The position numbers and the translations under genes were made by a program. Source: JAAZLS01 sp964463285 (lineage in GTDB: Bacteria; Bacillota; Dethiobacteria; DTU022). From it: a stretch of DNA of 9,038 nucleotides. The stretch lies in contig CAYXBB010000052.1 of the NCBI GenBank assembly GCA_964463285.1, positions 1-9,038 of the forward strand. The letters run 5' to 3'. Under the pieces are notes generated by a model that did no database searches, had not been told where the DNA came from, and saw nothing but the letters and a program-made list of their open reading frames with translations. This document shows, one piece after another, positions 1 through 6,841 of the stretch; position 1 is the stretch's first letter, and every line of letters starts with the position of its first letter.

Positions 1-1509
1 GATTTTAAAATGAAGATCCTTGAACTTAATGAGGTAGCCTACCGGATGTTGGGATTTAAACGAACCGATCTGCTGGGTGCCAATCTGACCGCGATCATTA
101 GTCTGGAAGATCAACCGCGGGTACCTGAACGCATAAAAGAACTTTCAAAATATGAGAGATTGCTTTTTGAAGGAAACCTTATTCATCGGAACAGCACATC
201 AATACCGGTAGAAATCAGTTTGAAGCTTGTTTCCCGAGAAGGCGACGGTCTTATTCAGGCCTTTATAAGAAATATTACAAAGCGCAAACAAGCCGAACAA
301 CAGGTAGTAGATTACACTTTGCAACTGGAAAACCTTTATCTAACCCTAAACGAAGAAATTAATAAGGCCAGGCAGGTTCACCAGCGTACATTGCCCAAAT
401 CTCTGCCTATGCCAAAGGGAATATCCCTTGCCGCCCATTATCAGCCTGCTGAAAAATTGGGGGGCGATTTTTATGATGTGGTGCAATTAGGCAAAAAACT
501 CATTATCTATCTCTCCGATGTGACCGGTCACGGAGTTGACGGGGCCATGTTGAGCATGTTCGTAAAACATACAATCAGAGGCTTCTTGTTCTTTGCACCG
601 GAGGAGAATATCTGTCCGGAAAAAATACTGAGCTACCTTTCCGCCCAATTCCATCAGAAAGAACTGTCCGATGAATATTTCATCTGTATCTTCCTGGCGG
701 TCTTGAACCTGGAAACCATGGAACTAACCTATTCTGCAGCCGGTTTTCAGGATACCCCCCTGGTAAGGTTAGGAAACGGCGAGCATTTAAAACTTATAAG
801 CAAGGGTCTGTTCCTTTCTTCCGCTTTTTCCGACGAACTATTAAACCTTCAGGAAAAAAGCATCTTTCTTACCCCCGGTACCACCGTTTTTTTTAATACC
901 GACGGTCTTACCGAGCAAAGTTCACAGGGCACCTATTACGGCACCCGGCTCCCCTCCGTTTTTTATGAAAGCAGCCACCTTTCCCCGGAGCTGATAGCCC
1001 GGATCGTTATCGAGGATTTTCGAAATTTTAATGGAGGTTCGCTTCAGGGCAGCGATGATATCACCTTTCTGGTCCTGCAGGTAGATCCCCAGCTTAGGGT
1101 ATCAGAACACCTGGAATTGATAAACGATTTCCGGGAACTAAACAATATGCACGAAAAAGCCTCCGCTATCCTGGGAGATTGTAAGGGAGCAGATCTCTTT
1201 TTAGTTTGCCTGCATGAACTTGCCGCCAATGCCATAGAACACGGTAATCGCCTGGATCGTGAAAAAAATATTTCGGTGGAAGTTATTATTACAGATCGGT
1301 TTATCCAGGGAAATGTGCAAGATCAAGGCGGAGGTTTTAACTGGCGAGAACAAATTATCAAACCGTTTGATCTGGCGGGTACCTCCGAACGCGGCCGGGG
1401 GCTTGCCATGGTCCGGATCTGCAGTGAAAAACTTTTCTACAATGATAAAGGCAACCGGGCAATGTTTGTTATAGAGGCGTGTCAGGAGGAAAACAATCAT
1501 GTGGATTGA
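1..1509 (+). CDS. PAS / PP2C-SpoIIE phosphatase / HATPase fusion, 5' partial
   Basis: This is a cytoplasmic signalling protein cut by the window edge; the frame is open from base 1, and the ATG at 10 lies inside a PAS motif, so the true start is upstream. Counting the first visible codon as residue 1, the order is: PAS domain (about 1-95), a charged helical linker (about 95-130), a SpoIIE/RsbU-type PP2C phosphatase (about 140-365) and an RsbW/SpoIIAB-like HATPase (about 370-495). Metal-binding PP2C motifs are visible: GGDFYD (154-159), SDVTGHG (172-178), NTDGLTE (299-305) and GSDDITF (350-356). The HATPase shows an N box HELAANAIEHG (405-415), DQGGG (441-445) and GRGLAM (465-470). No membrane segment is visible. 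In this family the phosphatase removes, and the kinase adds, phosphate on a STAS-domain serine. The overlapping downstream STAS gene is the obvious partner. The PAS ligand and final target are unknown. Confidence 0.93.
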   Translation, partial: DFKMKILELNEVAYRMLGFKRTDLLGANLTAIISLEDQPRVPERIKELSKYERLLFEGNLIHRNSTSIPVEISLKLVSREGDGLIQAFIRNITKRKQAEQQVVDYTLQLENLYLTLNEEINKARQVHQRTLPKSLPMPKGISLAAHYQPAEKLGGDFYDVVQLGKKLIIYLSDVTGHGVDGAMLSMFVKHTIRGFLFFAPEENICPEKILSYLSAQFHQKELSDEYFICIFLAVLNLETMELTYSAAGFQDTPLVRLGNGEHLKLISKGLFLSSAFSDELLNLQEKSIFLTPGTTVFFNTDGLTEQSSQGTYYGTRLPSVFYESSHLSPELIARIVIEDFRNFNGGSLQGSDDITFLVLQVDPQLRVSEHLELINDFRELNNMHEKASAILGDCKGADLFLVCLHELAANAIEHGNRLDREKNISVEVIITDRFIQGNVQDQGGGFNWREQIIKPFDLAGTSERGRGLAMVRICSEKLFYNDKGNRAMFVIEACQEENNHVD

Positions 1510-1810
1510 GCAACATGGGCAATTTGGAAAAATTATTCCCCCGGAAAGAATCGACCTGAGCAATGCCGGTGATTTTAAACAGGCCCTCCAAACACTTTAC
1601 GAACAGGGTTACAGCTCAATTATAGTTGACTGCGCCCGGTTGGTTATAATGGACAGCGCCGGATTGGGCAGCCTGGTCATGTTCCAGAAAAAATTGAAAA
1701 ACCGGGGCGGCGGACTGAAACTGGTCAACGTAAACCACCGCTACATCAAGCACCTGTTTGATATGATTGAACTTGGCACAATAATCGACATTGAGGAAAC
1801 CGGCCAATAA
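1499..1810 (+). CDS. STAS-domain anti-sigma factor antagonist (SpoIIAA/RsbV-like)
   Basis: A 103-aa single STAS domain, normal length for the SpoIIAA/RsbV family. The phosphorylation loop reads VIMDSAGLGSL, with S53 as the expected phosphoserine. In partner switching, the unphosphorylated STAS protein binds an HATPase-type kinase/anti-sigma and frees its client; phosphorylation releases the STAS protein. The ATG at 1499 is preceded by AGGAGG (1484-1489) at nine-base spacing, and the gene overlaps the end of the phosphatase-kinase gene by 11 bases, so the two are co-transcribed and probably translationally coupled. No sigma factor gene is in view, so the output could be a sigma factor or another regulated partner. 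Domain assignment is firm; the specific pathway is inferred. Confidence 0.94.
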   Translation: MWIEQHGQFGKIIPPERIDLSNAGDFKQALQTLYEQGYSSIIVDCARLVIMDSAGLGSLVMFQKKLKNRGGGLKLVNVNHRYIKHLFDMIELGTIIDIEETGQ

Positions 1811-1821
1811 CCCACGCGCCA

Positions 1822-1869
1822 GGGAACGCCTTCCCCTCAATCCCCCCAGGCGGCCTGCATTAACAGGCC
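1822..1869. other. Small hairpins in the convergent intergenic gap
   Basis: The 1811-1986 gap lies between the converging STAS gene and NifV-like gene. It holds two short inverted repeats: GGGAA/TTCCC with a four-base loop (1822-1835) and GGCCTG/CAGGCC with a six-base loop (1852-1869). Neither is followed by a T-tract on either strand, so they are weak candidates for transcription ends. Nothing else was seen in the gap. Confidence 0.3.
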
Positions 1870-1986
1870 ACAGTTCTCACTGGCTTGTCGCCGGCTGCGT
1901 CAAATCCTAAAGACTCACACCCTTGGAAACTTCGGTTATCCCTGTTCTCCTGAATAATTGCTGCAGGAAAGAGCCGGGCTAATTTT

Positions 1987-3156
1987 CTATTTTCCGATAC
2001 TTTTCCTTTTTTGTTGCAGGTAATCTTCATAAATATACATTATCTCTTTATCAAATAGGGGGCGTTTCAATTCCACAGTTGCACTGCGGACCACCGGAAG
2101 CAACTCCCCGGCCTCTTCCTCGGAAAGCTGGATTCCGTATTCATGAAATTTCATCATAATGGATTTGGAGCCGGAATGTTTGCCGATGATAATCTGGCGC
2201 TCCAGGCCCACATCCTCCGGGCTGAACACCTCATAGGTAGCCGGGTTTTTCAGCACTCCGTCGGCATGAATACCCGACTCATGGGCAAAGGCGTTGGAGC
2301 CTACAATCGGCTTGCCCGGAGATATCGGCCTGCCGGAGGCGCGGCCCACATACTCGGATAGCTCGTGAAATCTTTTGGTGTTGATCCCCATATCTATGGT
2401 CATAATAAATTTCAAGGCCATGGTGATCTCTTCCAGGGCGGCATTCCCGGCTCTTTCACCCAGGCCGCCCACAGTAACTCCAATTAACCGGGCTCCCGCC
2501 CGGGCTCCCGCCAGGGCATTGGCGGTAGCCATTCCAAAATCATTGTGGGTATGCATCTCGATTATCATACCGGTTTCTTCAATCAATGTTTTTATCAGGT
2601 CATAGGTCTTAAACGGTTCCAGCACCCCTATGGTATCACAAAACCGCAAGCGGTCCGCCCCGGCATCCCGTGCTTCTCTGGCAAATTTGATTAAAAACTC
2701 CAGTTCGCTGCGGGAGGAATCCTCCGCATTAACTGAAACATATTTCCCGTGTTTTTTAGCAAACTGCACAGCTTTGGTCATATTGGATAAAACCCAGTCC
2801 CGGTCGGTGCGCAGCTTATGAACAATATGAATATCGGAGGTGGAAATAGATATAGCCACCGAGTCGACTCCGCAGTCCAGGGAGTGCTGAACATCAGTTA
2901 TATTCGCCCGGTTCCAGCCCATAATACTGGCCTCCAGCCCCAGCTCAACAATTTTTCGCACTACCTCTTTTTCATCGCCCCCCATTACCGGCACCCCGGC
3001 TTCTATCTGGTGAACCCCGATGGCATCCAGCATCCGAGCTATCTGCAATTTTTCCTGGTTGGAAAACACTACGCCCGCCGTTTGTTCACCGTCTCGCAAG
3101 GTAGTATCCACCAATAAAATATTCCCGTTTTGTAAAGCATCTTGAAACCGATTCAA
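1987..3156 (-). CDS. nifV: Homocitrate synthase family enzyme (NifV-like; Re-citrate synthase possible)
   Basis: A 389-aa DRE-TIM metallolyase of the homocitrate/isopropylmalate synthase group, which condenses acetyl-CoA with a 2-oxo acid. Visible motifs are DTTLRDGEQ (17-25), the metal-binding HTHNDFG (202-208), GGLGERAGNAALEE (230-243), ESGIHADG (293-300) and GKHSG (325-329). The wording around these motifs and the length match NifV homocitrate synthases, and there is no C-terminal LeuA regulatory domain. The start is a TTG at 3156, chosen because AAGGAGG (3164-3170) sits seven bases upstream and overlaps the proA stop codon. No nif genes are visible; the gene is the last member of the proline operon. 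Re-citrate synthases of anaerobes belong to the same superfamily and would feed 2-oxoglutarate and glutamate, so that role is a reasonable alternative. Fold is sure; substrate (2-oxoglutarate, oxaloacetate or other) is not. Confidence 0.85.
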   Translation of the reverse strand: MNRFQDALQNGNILLVDTTLRDGEQTAGVVFSNQEKLQIARMLDAIGVHQIEAGVPVMGGDEKEVVRKIVELGLEASIMGWNRANITDVQHSLDCGVDSVAISISTSDIHIVHKLRTDRDWVLSNMTKAVQFAKKHGKYVSVNAEDSSRSELEFLIKFAREARDAGADRLRFCDTIGVLEPFKTYDLIKTLIEETGMIIEMHTHNDFGMATANALAGARAGARLIGVTVGGLGERAGNAALEEITMALKFIMTIDMGINTKRFHELSEYVGRASGRPISPGKPIVGSNAFAHESGIHADGVLKNPATYEVFSPEDVGLERQIIIGKHSGSKSIMMKFHEYGIQLSEEEAGELLPVVRSATVELKRPLFDKEIMYIYEDYLQQKRKSIGK

Positions 3157-3163
3157 TCTAAAA

Positions 3164-3170
3164 CCTCCTT
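3164..3170 (-). promoter_or_regulatory. Shine-Dalgarno site for the NifV-like gene
   Basis: A perfect AAGGAGG on the minus strand that overlaps the proA TAA stop (3169-3171). It lies seven bases before a TTG, fixes this as the start codon, and suggests that ribosomes finishing proA reload on the next gene. Confidence 0.8.
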
Positions 3171-4422
3171 ACTGTCGGATCTGGCCTTCACCGTAGACAA
3201 TGTACTTCAGAGTAGTCAGCTCTTTAAGACCCATCGGGCCGCGGGCATGTAACTTCTGGGTGCTGATGCCCATCTCCGCTCCCAATCCAAATTCATTGCC
3301 ATCGGTGAACCTGGTAGATGCATTTACATACACCGCCGCCGCATCCACCTGGGATAAAAATTCTCTGGACCGGAAATAATCGGCAGTAAGAATTGCTTCA
3401 GAGTGCCCGGTGCCGTAGCGGTTAATATGATCAATGGCTTCCTGCAGGCTATCCACTATTTTTATTGCCAGAATTAAATCCAGGTATTCGGTTTCGAAAT
3501 CCTGTTCGGTAGCCGGTTTAACTTCTTTGTGATATTTTTGCGTAGCCGGGCATCCCCTAATTTCAACTCCCTTAGACAGCAGGCCGGTAATCGCCGACGG
3601 CAGGAACCGGGGAGCAATTTCCCGGTGTACCAGCAAAGTCTCCAGGGCATTACATACCCCGGGCCGCTGGACCTTGGCATTAAAAACAATTGCCGCCGCA
3701 TTTTCCGGATCGGCTCCCTCATCCACATAGATGTGACAGTTGCCGGCGCCGGTTTTTATTACCGGGACGGTGGAATTTTCAATGACCGCCCCAATCAGCG
3801 AAGGACCTCCCCGGGGAATAAGCAAGTCTAAATACCGGTTTAAGGTCATCATCTCTCGGGCGGCAGCCCGATCGGTATCCTCGATCAGGGAAACCGAGCC
3901 TGCCGGTAACCCGGCTTTTTTTAGCTGTTCCTGAATAATTTTTACCAGTGCCCGGTTGGAACAAATAGCCTCTGAACTCCCCCGAAGAATAACCGCATTC
4001 CCGGATTTAAGAGTTAACCCGGCGGCATCGACCGTAACATTGGGCCGGGCTTCGTAGATAATCCCAATCACCCCCATGGGGACCCGTATCCGACCGATCT
4101 GTAAACCATTCGGACGAAGAGACATGCCTTCCACTTCGCCCACCGGATCTTCTAAAGCAGCTATCTCGCGCAATCCCCCGGCCATACCGTCAATTCTTTC
4201 TCGGGTTAACAATAGCCGGTCGTGAAAGGCTTTGGTATAGCCGGGTTTCTGTTTTAAATTTTCCAGATCAATCTCGTTGGCCGCCAGCACCTGTTCCGCT
4301 TTCTCCTGCAGGGCATCTGCAATACGCAACAAAGCCCGGTTTTTTTCAACCGTAGAGGTGTTGGCCAGTACCCGGGCAGCGGCCCGAGCCTGCCGGGCTT
4401 TCTCAGTAACCTCTGGATGCAT
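3169..4422 (-). CDS. proA: Gamma-glutamyl phosphate reductase (glutamate-5-semialdehyde dehydrogenase)
   Basis: ProA reduces gamma-glutamyl phosphate with NADPH to glutamate-5-semialdehyde, the second step from glutamate to proline. The chosen ATG at 4422 gives 417 aa, the usual length for the family. An in-frame ATG at 4446 would add eight residues but lacks a ribosome site, while AAAGGAG (4431-4437) lies eight bases before 4422. Aldehyde dehydrogenase-fold motifs are visible: IYEARPNVTVDAAGL (about 122-136), LKSGNAVILRGSSEA, the IPRGG segment, and the catalytic cysteine C257 in RPGVCNALET. The C-terminal FGLGAEMGISTQKLHARGPMG segment is also typical of ProA. The start lies inside the 3' end of proB (20-base overlap), consistent with coupled production of the kinase and reductase, which are thought to form a complex that channels the labile acyl phosphate. 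Confidence 0.97.
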   Translation of the reverse strand: MHPEVTEKARQARAAARVLANTSTVEKNRALLRIADALQEKAEQVLAANEIDLENLKQKPGYTKAFHDRLLLTRERIDGMAGGLREIAALEDPVGEVEGMSLRPNGLQIGRIRVPMGVIGIIYEARPNVTVDAAGLTLKSGNAVILRGSSEAICSNRALVKIIQEQLKKAGLPAGSVSLIEDTDRAAAREMMTLNRYLDLLIPRGGPSLIGAVIENSTVPVIKTGAGNCHIYVDEGADPENAAAIVFNAKVQRPGVCNALETLLVHREIAPRFLPSAITGLLSKGVEIRGCPATQKYHKEVKPATEQDFETEYLDLILAIKIVDSLQEAIDHINRYGTGHSEAILTADYFRSREFLSQVDAAAVYVNASTRFTDGNEFGLGAEMGISTQKLHARGPMGLKELTTLKYIVYGEGQIRQ

Positions 4423-5584
4423 CTTTCCCTCTCCTTTCAGAACCATAACCGTAAATTACCAGATTATCCCGATGAATTACCTCTTCCGGTTCATCCGCCC
4501 CCCCCAGAATGTCCGGGATTTCGCTGCTGGCGTGCGCCTTGATCCGGGAAAGCTCACCGGAGGAAAAGTTGGTTAGTCCTCTTCCCAGCTCCCTCCCCTC
4601 CAGATCCAGCACCGCCACCAGATCCCCGGTTTTAAAGGAGCCTTCCACCGAAAGTACCCCCACCGGCAGCAAGCTTTTGCCCTGCCGGCATAGGGCGCGC
4701 TTGGCTCCGTTGTCAACAGTAACGCGGCCTTTAACCATCCGCCCGTAAGCTATCCAGCGCTTGCGGTGGTTCAGGTAGCGTTCCCGGGGGCAAAAGTAGG
4801 TGCCTACCTGCTGCTTGCCGGAAAAGATCCGGTTTAGAATATCCGGGGCTGTGCCGTCGGCAATGTATACCCCCACCCCGGAGTTGGTGGCTATTTCGGC
4901 CGCCTTTAGTTTGGTAACCATTCCTCCGGTAGCCAGATCATCGGTAGACAGACCGGCCCAGGATTTTAACCGGGGGGTAATCTCGTTTACCACCGGAATC
5001 AGCCGGGCATCGGGGTCCCTTTGAGGATTTCCGCTGTAGAAACCATCTATGTCGGTGAGAATCACCAGCAGCCGGGCATCAATTAATGCGGCTACCAGAG
5101 CAGAAAGCTGATCGTTATCTCCAAATTTGATCTCCTCTGCCGACACGGTATCATTTTCATTAATAACCGGCACTACTCCCCAGTTCAGCAGACAACATAT
5201 GGTATTACGGGCGTTGATATAACGGCGCCGGCTAACCAAATCTGTGCGGGTAAGCAGCACCTGGGCTACAGTTATGCCGTGCTCCGAAAACATTCTCTCA
5301 TAAATCTGAACCAGCAGCCCCTGGCCGACTGCCGCCGCCGCCTGCTTTTCCGGGATAGAACTGGGCCGCCGCTTCATTTTCAGGCGCCCCATCCCTGCTC
5401 CGATGGATCCCGAAGAAACCAGAATAATTTCATTTCCCTGTTCATACAGCCCGGCCATCTGGGCAACCAGCGATTCAATATAGTCCGGGTTGAGACGGCC
5501 GCTGGAATGGGTTAGCAACCGGGTGCCCACCTTAACCACCAACCTTTGCGGGGCAACCGGAGAATCCTGGCGGTAACTACCCAT
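4403..5584 (-). CDS. proB: Glutamate 5-kinase with C-terminal PUA domain
   Basis: ProB phosphorylates the gamma-carboxyl of glutamate with ATP, the committed and normally proline-inhibited step of proline synthesis. With the ATG at 5584 it has 393 aa, somewhat longer than the common 365-375 aa form. The amino-acid kinase domain (about 12-265) shows VVKVGT (16-21), VSSGSIGAG (56-64), PVINENDTV (139-147), FGDND (154-158), LTDIDG (176-181) and TGGMVTKL (219-226). A PUA domain follows (about 278-360), beginning at RWIAYGRMVKGRV. The open frame extends 49 codons upstream, but that part runs through proC and does not resemble the family. The chosen start overlaps the proC stop by eight bases, with a weak GGGAG nine bases upstream. 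The last 15 or so residues are low-conservation sequence that doubles as the proA ribosome site. Confidence 0.96.
   Translation of the reverse strand: MGSYRQDSPVAPQRLVVKVGTRLLTHSSGRLNPDYIESLVAQMAGLYEQGNEIILVSSGSIGAGMGRLKMKRRPSSIPEKQAAAAVGQGLLVQIYERMFSEHGITVAQVLLTRTDLVSRRRYINARNTICCLLNWGVVPVINENDTVSAEEIKFGDNDQLSALVAALIDARLLVILTDIDGFYSGNPQRDPDARLIPVVNEITPRLKSWAGLSTDDLATGGMVTKLKAAEIATNSGVGVYIADGTAPDILNRIFSGKQQVGTYFCPRERYLNHRKRWIAYGRMVKGRVTVDNGAKRALCRQGKSLLPVGVLSVEGSFKTGDLVAVLDLEGRELGRGLTNFSSGELSRIKAHASSEIPDILGGADEPEEVIHRDNLVIYGYGSERRGKDASRGY
4431..4437 (-). promoter_or_regulatory. Shine-Dalgarno site for proA inside proB
   Basis: AAAGGAG on the minus strand, eight bases before the proA ATG at 4422 and within the last codons of proB. 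It decides the proA start over the ATG at 4446. Confidence 0.75.
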
Positions 5585-6413
5585 TGTCTGGTTCTCCCGC
5601 CATTTCGCCGGCAATCTCCCCGGCCCGGCGTGCAGATTCAGCCACCGCGGCCATGAACTTTCCCCTGATGGCGCCCTCCTCCAGTATCCGCAGGGCGGAA
5701 ATGGTGGTGCCTGCCGGAGAGGTAACCGCATTTTTTAACTCGGCGGGGTGTCGGCCGGTTATTTGAACCATTCTAGCTGCGCCGATAACCGTCTGAACAG
5801 CCAGTGCAGTGGCCACCTCCCGGCTTAGGCCTACCTCCACCCCTCCGTCGATCAGCGCCTCCAGGATTAAAAATATGTAGGCCGGTCCGCTTCCGCTCAA
5901 ACCGGTTACCGCTTCCATTAGATTCTCAGGAATTTCAACGGTGATGCCCAGGGGCTCGATCAATTCCTTGACCAATGCCACATCTTCCCGGGTGGCGGCA
6001 CTTCCGGGAGAAAGAGCAATCGCCCCTTCACCTATCAGGCAGGGTGTGTTGGGCATCAAGCGCACCACTTTACTGCCTTCCGGCAGCCGGTTCTGTAAAA
6101 AACCGGTAGTAATGCCGGCGGCGATTGATACCAGCACCTGGGAAGGTTTAAGGTGGTCTTTTAGTTCAAGCAGCACCGGTGGTATATCTTGAGGTTTAAT
6201 CGCTAAAAACATTAATTGACAGTTCCGACAGAGATCCACTAAATCAGTGGCTGGATTAGCTTCCAATTCCTTGCAAAGCCGAATCATGTTTTCATCCCGC
6301 AGATCATAAAGCAACAGCGAACCCGGAATCAGCTTTCCCCCTTTTATCATACCCTGGGCCAGGGCTGAGCCCATAGCGCCGCAACCTGCTATCCCGGTTT
6401 GAGGAGCGCGCAT
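5577..6413 (-). CDS. proC: Pyrroline-5-carboxylate reductase
   Basis: ProC reduces pyrroline-5-carboxylate to L-proline with NAD(P)H, the last step of the pathway. The ATG at 6413 gives 278 aa, normal for the family; an in-frame TTG at 6431 was rejected because AGGAGG (6422-6427) lies eight bases before the ATG and would fall inside the longer reading. The N-terminal Rossmann motif is GCGAMGSA (10-17). Also visible are AIKPQ (71-75), MPNTP (120-124), the family signature start GLSGSGPAY (171-179) and TSPAGTT (231-237). It is the first gene of the operon with proB, proA and the NifV-like gene, behind a plausible promoter at 6444-6472. Its stop overlaps the proB start. The C-terminal tail (from about residue 265) is Ala/Gly/Glu rich and probably disordered or helical. 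Confidence 0.97.
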   Translation of the reverse strand: MRAPQTGIAGCGAMGSALAQGMIKGGKLIPGSLLLYDLRDENMIRLCKELEANPATDLVDLCRNCQLMFLAIKPQDIPPVLLELKDHLKPSQVLVSIAAGITTGFLQNRLPEGSKVVRLMPNTPCLIGEGAIALSPGSAATREDVALVKELIEPLGITVEIPENLMEAVTGLSGSGPAYIFLILEALIDGGVEVGLSREVATALAVQTVIGAARMVQITGRHPAELKNAVTSPAGTTISALRILEEGAIRGKFMAAVAESARRAGEIAGEMAGEPDNG

Positions 6414-6421
6414 ATTTTTAT

Positions 6422-6427
6422 CCTCCT
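6422..6427 (-). promoter_or_regulatory. Shine-Dalgarno site for proC
   Basis: A perfect AGGAGG on the minus strand, eight bases before the ATG at 6413. It settles the proC start. Confidence 0.8.
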
Positions 6428-6443
6428 GCAATCGATTATCCTA

Positions 6444-6472
6444 ATTTTACAGTATTAACCGGGTCATTGCAA
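6444..6472 (-). promoter_or_regulatory. Predicted sigma-A promoter of the proC-proB-proA-nifV-like operon
   Basis: On the minus strand TTGCAA (6467-6472) and TAAAAT (6444-6449) are separated by 17 bases. Transcription would start near 6437, leaving a leader of about 24 bases before proC. That leader is too short for a T-box or riboswitch, so feedback control is probably at the ProB enzyme. Confidence 0.55.
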
Positions 6473-6648
6473 TAGCCCAAGGGCTTGAAAACAGCGGGCT
6501 CGAGCCAGGTGTGATCCCTGCCTTCGTGGCTGCACTGCCTTCCGTTATTGTCAACTACTGCCTTTCCTAATTGCCCTTCACCTATAGCAAAAACCGTTCC
6601 ACCGCAGGCTTTTCTTTGCCGGTGAATGTTTTTTTTGAGAGCGGTAAA
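6473..6648. other. Divergent intergenic region between proC and tRNA-Trp
   Basis: No credible gene was seen here. It contains a 10-bp perfect palindrome GGCTCGAGCC (6497-6506). It also contains a + strand CACCG/CGGTG hairpin (6600-6624) followed after four bases by eight T residues (6629-6636), which resembles a rho-independent terminator. There is no + strand gene in view upstream for it to serve, so it may be a remnant or may shield the tRNA promoter from read-through. Confidence 0.35.
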
Positions 6649-6677
6649 TTGACAAACCCCCGGATGTCCATTAAAAT
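6649..6677 (+). promoter_or_regulatory. Predicted sigma-A promoter of the tRNA-Trp gene
   Basis: A perfect TTGACA -35 box (6649-6654), exactly 17 bases of spacer, and TAAAAT as the -10 box (6672-6677). The expected start near 6684 lies about 14 bases before the mature tRNA 5' end, a typical stable-RNA arrangement. Confidence 0.75.
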
Positions 6678-6697
6678 AGACAAGAGATATCAGGCAA

Positions 6698-6773
6698 AGG
6701 GGAGTAGCTCAACTGGCAGAGCAACGGTCTCCAAAACCGTAGGCTGCGGGTTCAAGTCCTGTCTCCCCTGCCA
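6698..6773 (+). tRNA. trnW: tRNA-Trp (anticodon CCA)
   Basis: A complete 76-base cloverleaf. The acceptor stem is AGGGGAG (6698-6704) with CTCCCCT (6763-6769). The D stem is GCTC/GAGC (6707-6710, 6719-6722). The anticodon stem is ACGGT/ACCGT (6724-6728, 6736-6740) around loop CTCCAAA, with CCA at 6731-6733. The variable loop is five bases, and the T arm has loop TTCAAGT (6751-6757). The discriminator is G6770, and CCA is encoded in the DNA (6771-6773). It decodes UGG. It has its own promoter and terminator. An integrase gene lies 68 bases past its 3' end and points toward it, so the tRNA 3' part is the likely attachment site of the element to the right, and the gene remains intact. Confidence 0.97.
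6746..6773. other. Likely attachment site (attL side) within the tRNA 3' end
   Basis: Elements that integrate at tRNA genes usually recombine within the 3' half of the tRNA and restore it with an identical copy. Here the integrase is immediately adjacent to the 3' end, which is the standard arrangement. The matching repeat that would mark the other boundary was not found up to 9038, so exact limits are not known. Confidence 0.45.
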
Positions 6774-6779
6774 CATAAT

Positions 6780-6808
6780 ACGGGGCTTTACAGCCCCGTT
6801 AATTTTTT
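6780..6808 (+). terminator. Rho-independent terminator after tRNA-Trp
   Basis: The stem ACGGGGCT (6780-6787) pairs with AGCCCCGT (6792-6799) around a four-base loop. It is followed by TAATTTTTT. It is oriented to end the tRNA transcript. On the minus strand there is no T-tract, so it is a poor terminator for the converging integrase gene. Confidence 0.85.
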
Positions 6809-6818
6809 CCAGTTTAAG

Positions 6819-6840
6819 TTTTGGACAGATTTTGGACAGA
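6819..6840. repeat. Tandem 11-bp direct repeat next to the att site
   Basis: Two perfect head-to-tail copies of TTTTGGACAGA (6819-6829 and 6830-6840) lie between the tRNA terminator and the integrase stop codon. Eleven-base phasing puts both copies on the same face of the helix. The position fits integrase arm-type sites, but this role is inferred. Confidence 0.65.
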
Positions 6841-6841
6841 T

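Noticed and set aside
5585..5731. 49-codon N-terminal extension of ProB
   Set aside because: This stretch is the proC coding region in another frame; it is not ProB-like, and the kinase domain begins right after the ATG at 5584.
6413..6437. T-box or riboswitch in front of the proline operon
   Set aside because: The predicted leader is only about 24 bases, with no room for a T-box or other structured regulator.
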